A stretch of 9,013 nucleotides of DNA from Anaerolineaceae bacterium UBA5224 (GTDB taxonomy: Bacteria > Chloroflexota > Anaerolineae > Anaerolineales > Anaerolineaceae), in assembly GCA_002409365.1 (NCBI GenBank), contig DHUW01000044.1:1-9013 (forward strand). The letters run 5' to 3'. The position numbers and the translations under genes are program-made. The notes under the pieces were generated by a model. The model searched no databases and was not told the origin of the DNA. It worked only from the letters and a program-made list of their open reading frames with translations. This document shows, piece by piece, positions 8,155 through 9,013 of the stretch; the stretch's first letter is position 1; the number at the start of each line of letters is the position of its first letter.

Positions 8155-9006
8155 TTAATGCTCCGGGAGGTACACCACACCGACTGTGCCGGGGCCTGTA
8201 TGGGTTCCGACGACCGGGCTGATTTCACTGACAAACTCATTCTTGATTTTGAAGCGTTCCCGGGCTTCAGTGACCAACTCTTCAGATAATTTTGGCGAAT
8301 TTGCTGAAAGCACGCCAAGAAATTCGATTCGACCCTGCTTACCGAGGTCTGATTCTGCAATCTCAAATACTCTTTTGATGGCTTTCTTGAAAGTTCGTAC
8401 TTTCTCAAGAGGCTGGATGGCACCGTTTTGCAGTTTCAAGATTGGTTTTAAGTTCAGAGCAGTACCCAAAAAGCGAGCCGCCGCGCCGATCCGACCACCC
8501 CGATGTAGAAATTCGAGAGTATCAACTACAAAAAGGGTTTGTATTCGGTCAGAAATATCTGCTGCCAGGTTTTTGCATTCAAGCAAAGAGGCTCCTTTGA
8601 GGGCAGCATCCGATGTCATTAATGCCATGATCGCCAGTGGCATCGAAGCTTGCAGTGAGTTCATTACAATCAGGCGGTCTTTAGGGAAACCTTCTGCGCC
8701 CTGAATGGCAGAATCGTATGTGCCTGAAATTTTCGATGAGATCACCATGCATAGGATGTCAAACCCTTCATCCAGCAATTTTTGAAAAACTTCGGCAAAA
8801 GCACCTGCGGAAGGCTGCGAGGTGGTCGGCATGGTCTTTGAATGTTCAAGTCGCTCATAAAACTCTTTGGGAGCGATGTCAATTCCGTCCAGGAAGGTTT
8901 GACCGTCCCAATTGACAGAAAGAGGTACGATGGTAAGTCTTTGTTCTTCAGCAATCGATGGTGGGATTGCGACCGTGCTGTCGGTGACAATAGCTACTTT
9001 GTTCAT
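8155..9006 (-). CDS. DegV family protein (fatty acid-binding, FakB-like)
   Basis: The 283-residue protein is full length for the family and starts with the canonical DegV N-terminus VAIVTDSTVAIP (4-15). Other family motifs are TTSQPS (61-66), SSKISGTY (90-97), LEFLHRGGRIG (164-174) and the final SPVVGTHTGPG segment (263-273). Characterised members such as staphylococcal FakB hold a fatty acid in a deep pocket and present it to the kinase FakA for phosphorylation and entry into phospholipids; other members are not characterised. At the segment that in many members reads D(S/T)...G.G, this protein has NSLQASMPL (116-124), so the first Asp is Asn and the Gly residues are replaced. The ATG at 9006 is 7 bases from the window edge, so the ribosome binding site cannot be judged; the match to family N-termini supports it. 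No FakA-like kinase gene is visible in the window. Confidence 0.92.
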   Translation of the reverse strand: MNKVAIVTDSTVAIPPSIAEEQRLTIVPLSVNWDGQTFLDGIDIAPKEFYERLEHSKTMPTTSQPSAGAFAEVFQKLLDEGFDILCMVISSKISGTYDSAIQGAEGFPKDRLIVMNSLQASMPLAIMALMTSDAALKGASLLECKNLAADISDRIQTLFVVDTLEFLHRGGRIGAAARFLGTALNLKPILKLQNGAIQPLEKVRTFKKAIKRVFEIAESDLGKQGRIEFLGVLSANSPKLSEELVTEARERFKIKNEFVSEISPVVGTHTGPGTVGVVYLPEH

Positions 9007-9013
9007 GTTGAAT

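Noticed and set aside
8186..8704. 172-codon plus-strand open frame
   Set aside because: Antisense to the DegV-family gene, without motifs or a ribosome binding site; a shadow of the real coding frame.

Overview
The window reads as chromosomal DNA from a bacterium of the Chloroflexota, probably class Anaerolineae. This is an inference from the look of RecA, the short archaeal/Thermotoga-type AhcY, the Ser/Thr/Pro-rich signal-peptide regions of the exported proteins and the moderate base composition. No 16S or other decisive marker is present. There is no mobile element, CRISPR array, tRNA or rRNA. Gene density is high and no gap exceeds 300 bases.

Layout. (1) 1-1979, minus strand: two exported proteins of unknown function. 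One is a signal-peptide protein with a Cys-containing C-terminal tail (690-1979). Downstream of it is a lipoprotein that runs off the left edge (558-1). By eye the two share an N-terminal domain and look like tandem paralogues. A strong 11-bp stem-loop lies just before the lipoprotein's ribosome binding site. (2) 1980-2237: divergent intergenic region with a promoter-like element on each strand and a leader stem-loop. (3) 2238-4476, plus strand: a two-gene operon of adenosine kinase (PfkB family, mycobacterial AdoK-like) and S-adenosylhomocysteine hydrolase. AhcY splits S-adenosylhomocysteine into homocysteine and adenosine, and the kinase removes the adenosine, which pulls the reversible hydrolysis forward and salvages the nucleoside. 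(4) 4496-4525: terminator shared by convergent genes. (5) 4574-9006, minus strand, transcribed right to left: DegV-family protein, DUF1015 protein, recA, then a MoCF-domain molybdopterin-binding protein. recA has its own promoter carrying a Gram-positive-type LexA-box-like site and a strong terminator after its stop.

Most of the window is conserved housekeeping content. I do not see a clear undescribed multi-gene system. The items most worth a second look are the paralogous exported pair on the left, the leader hairpin of the adoK-ahcY operon, and the LexA-like site in the recA promoter. Protein comparisons are from memory and by eye; no searches were run.
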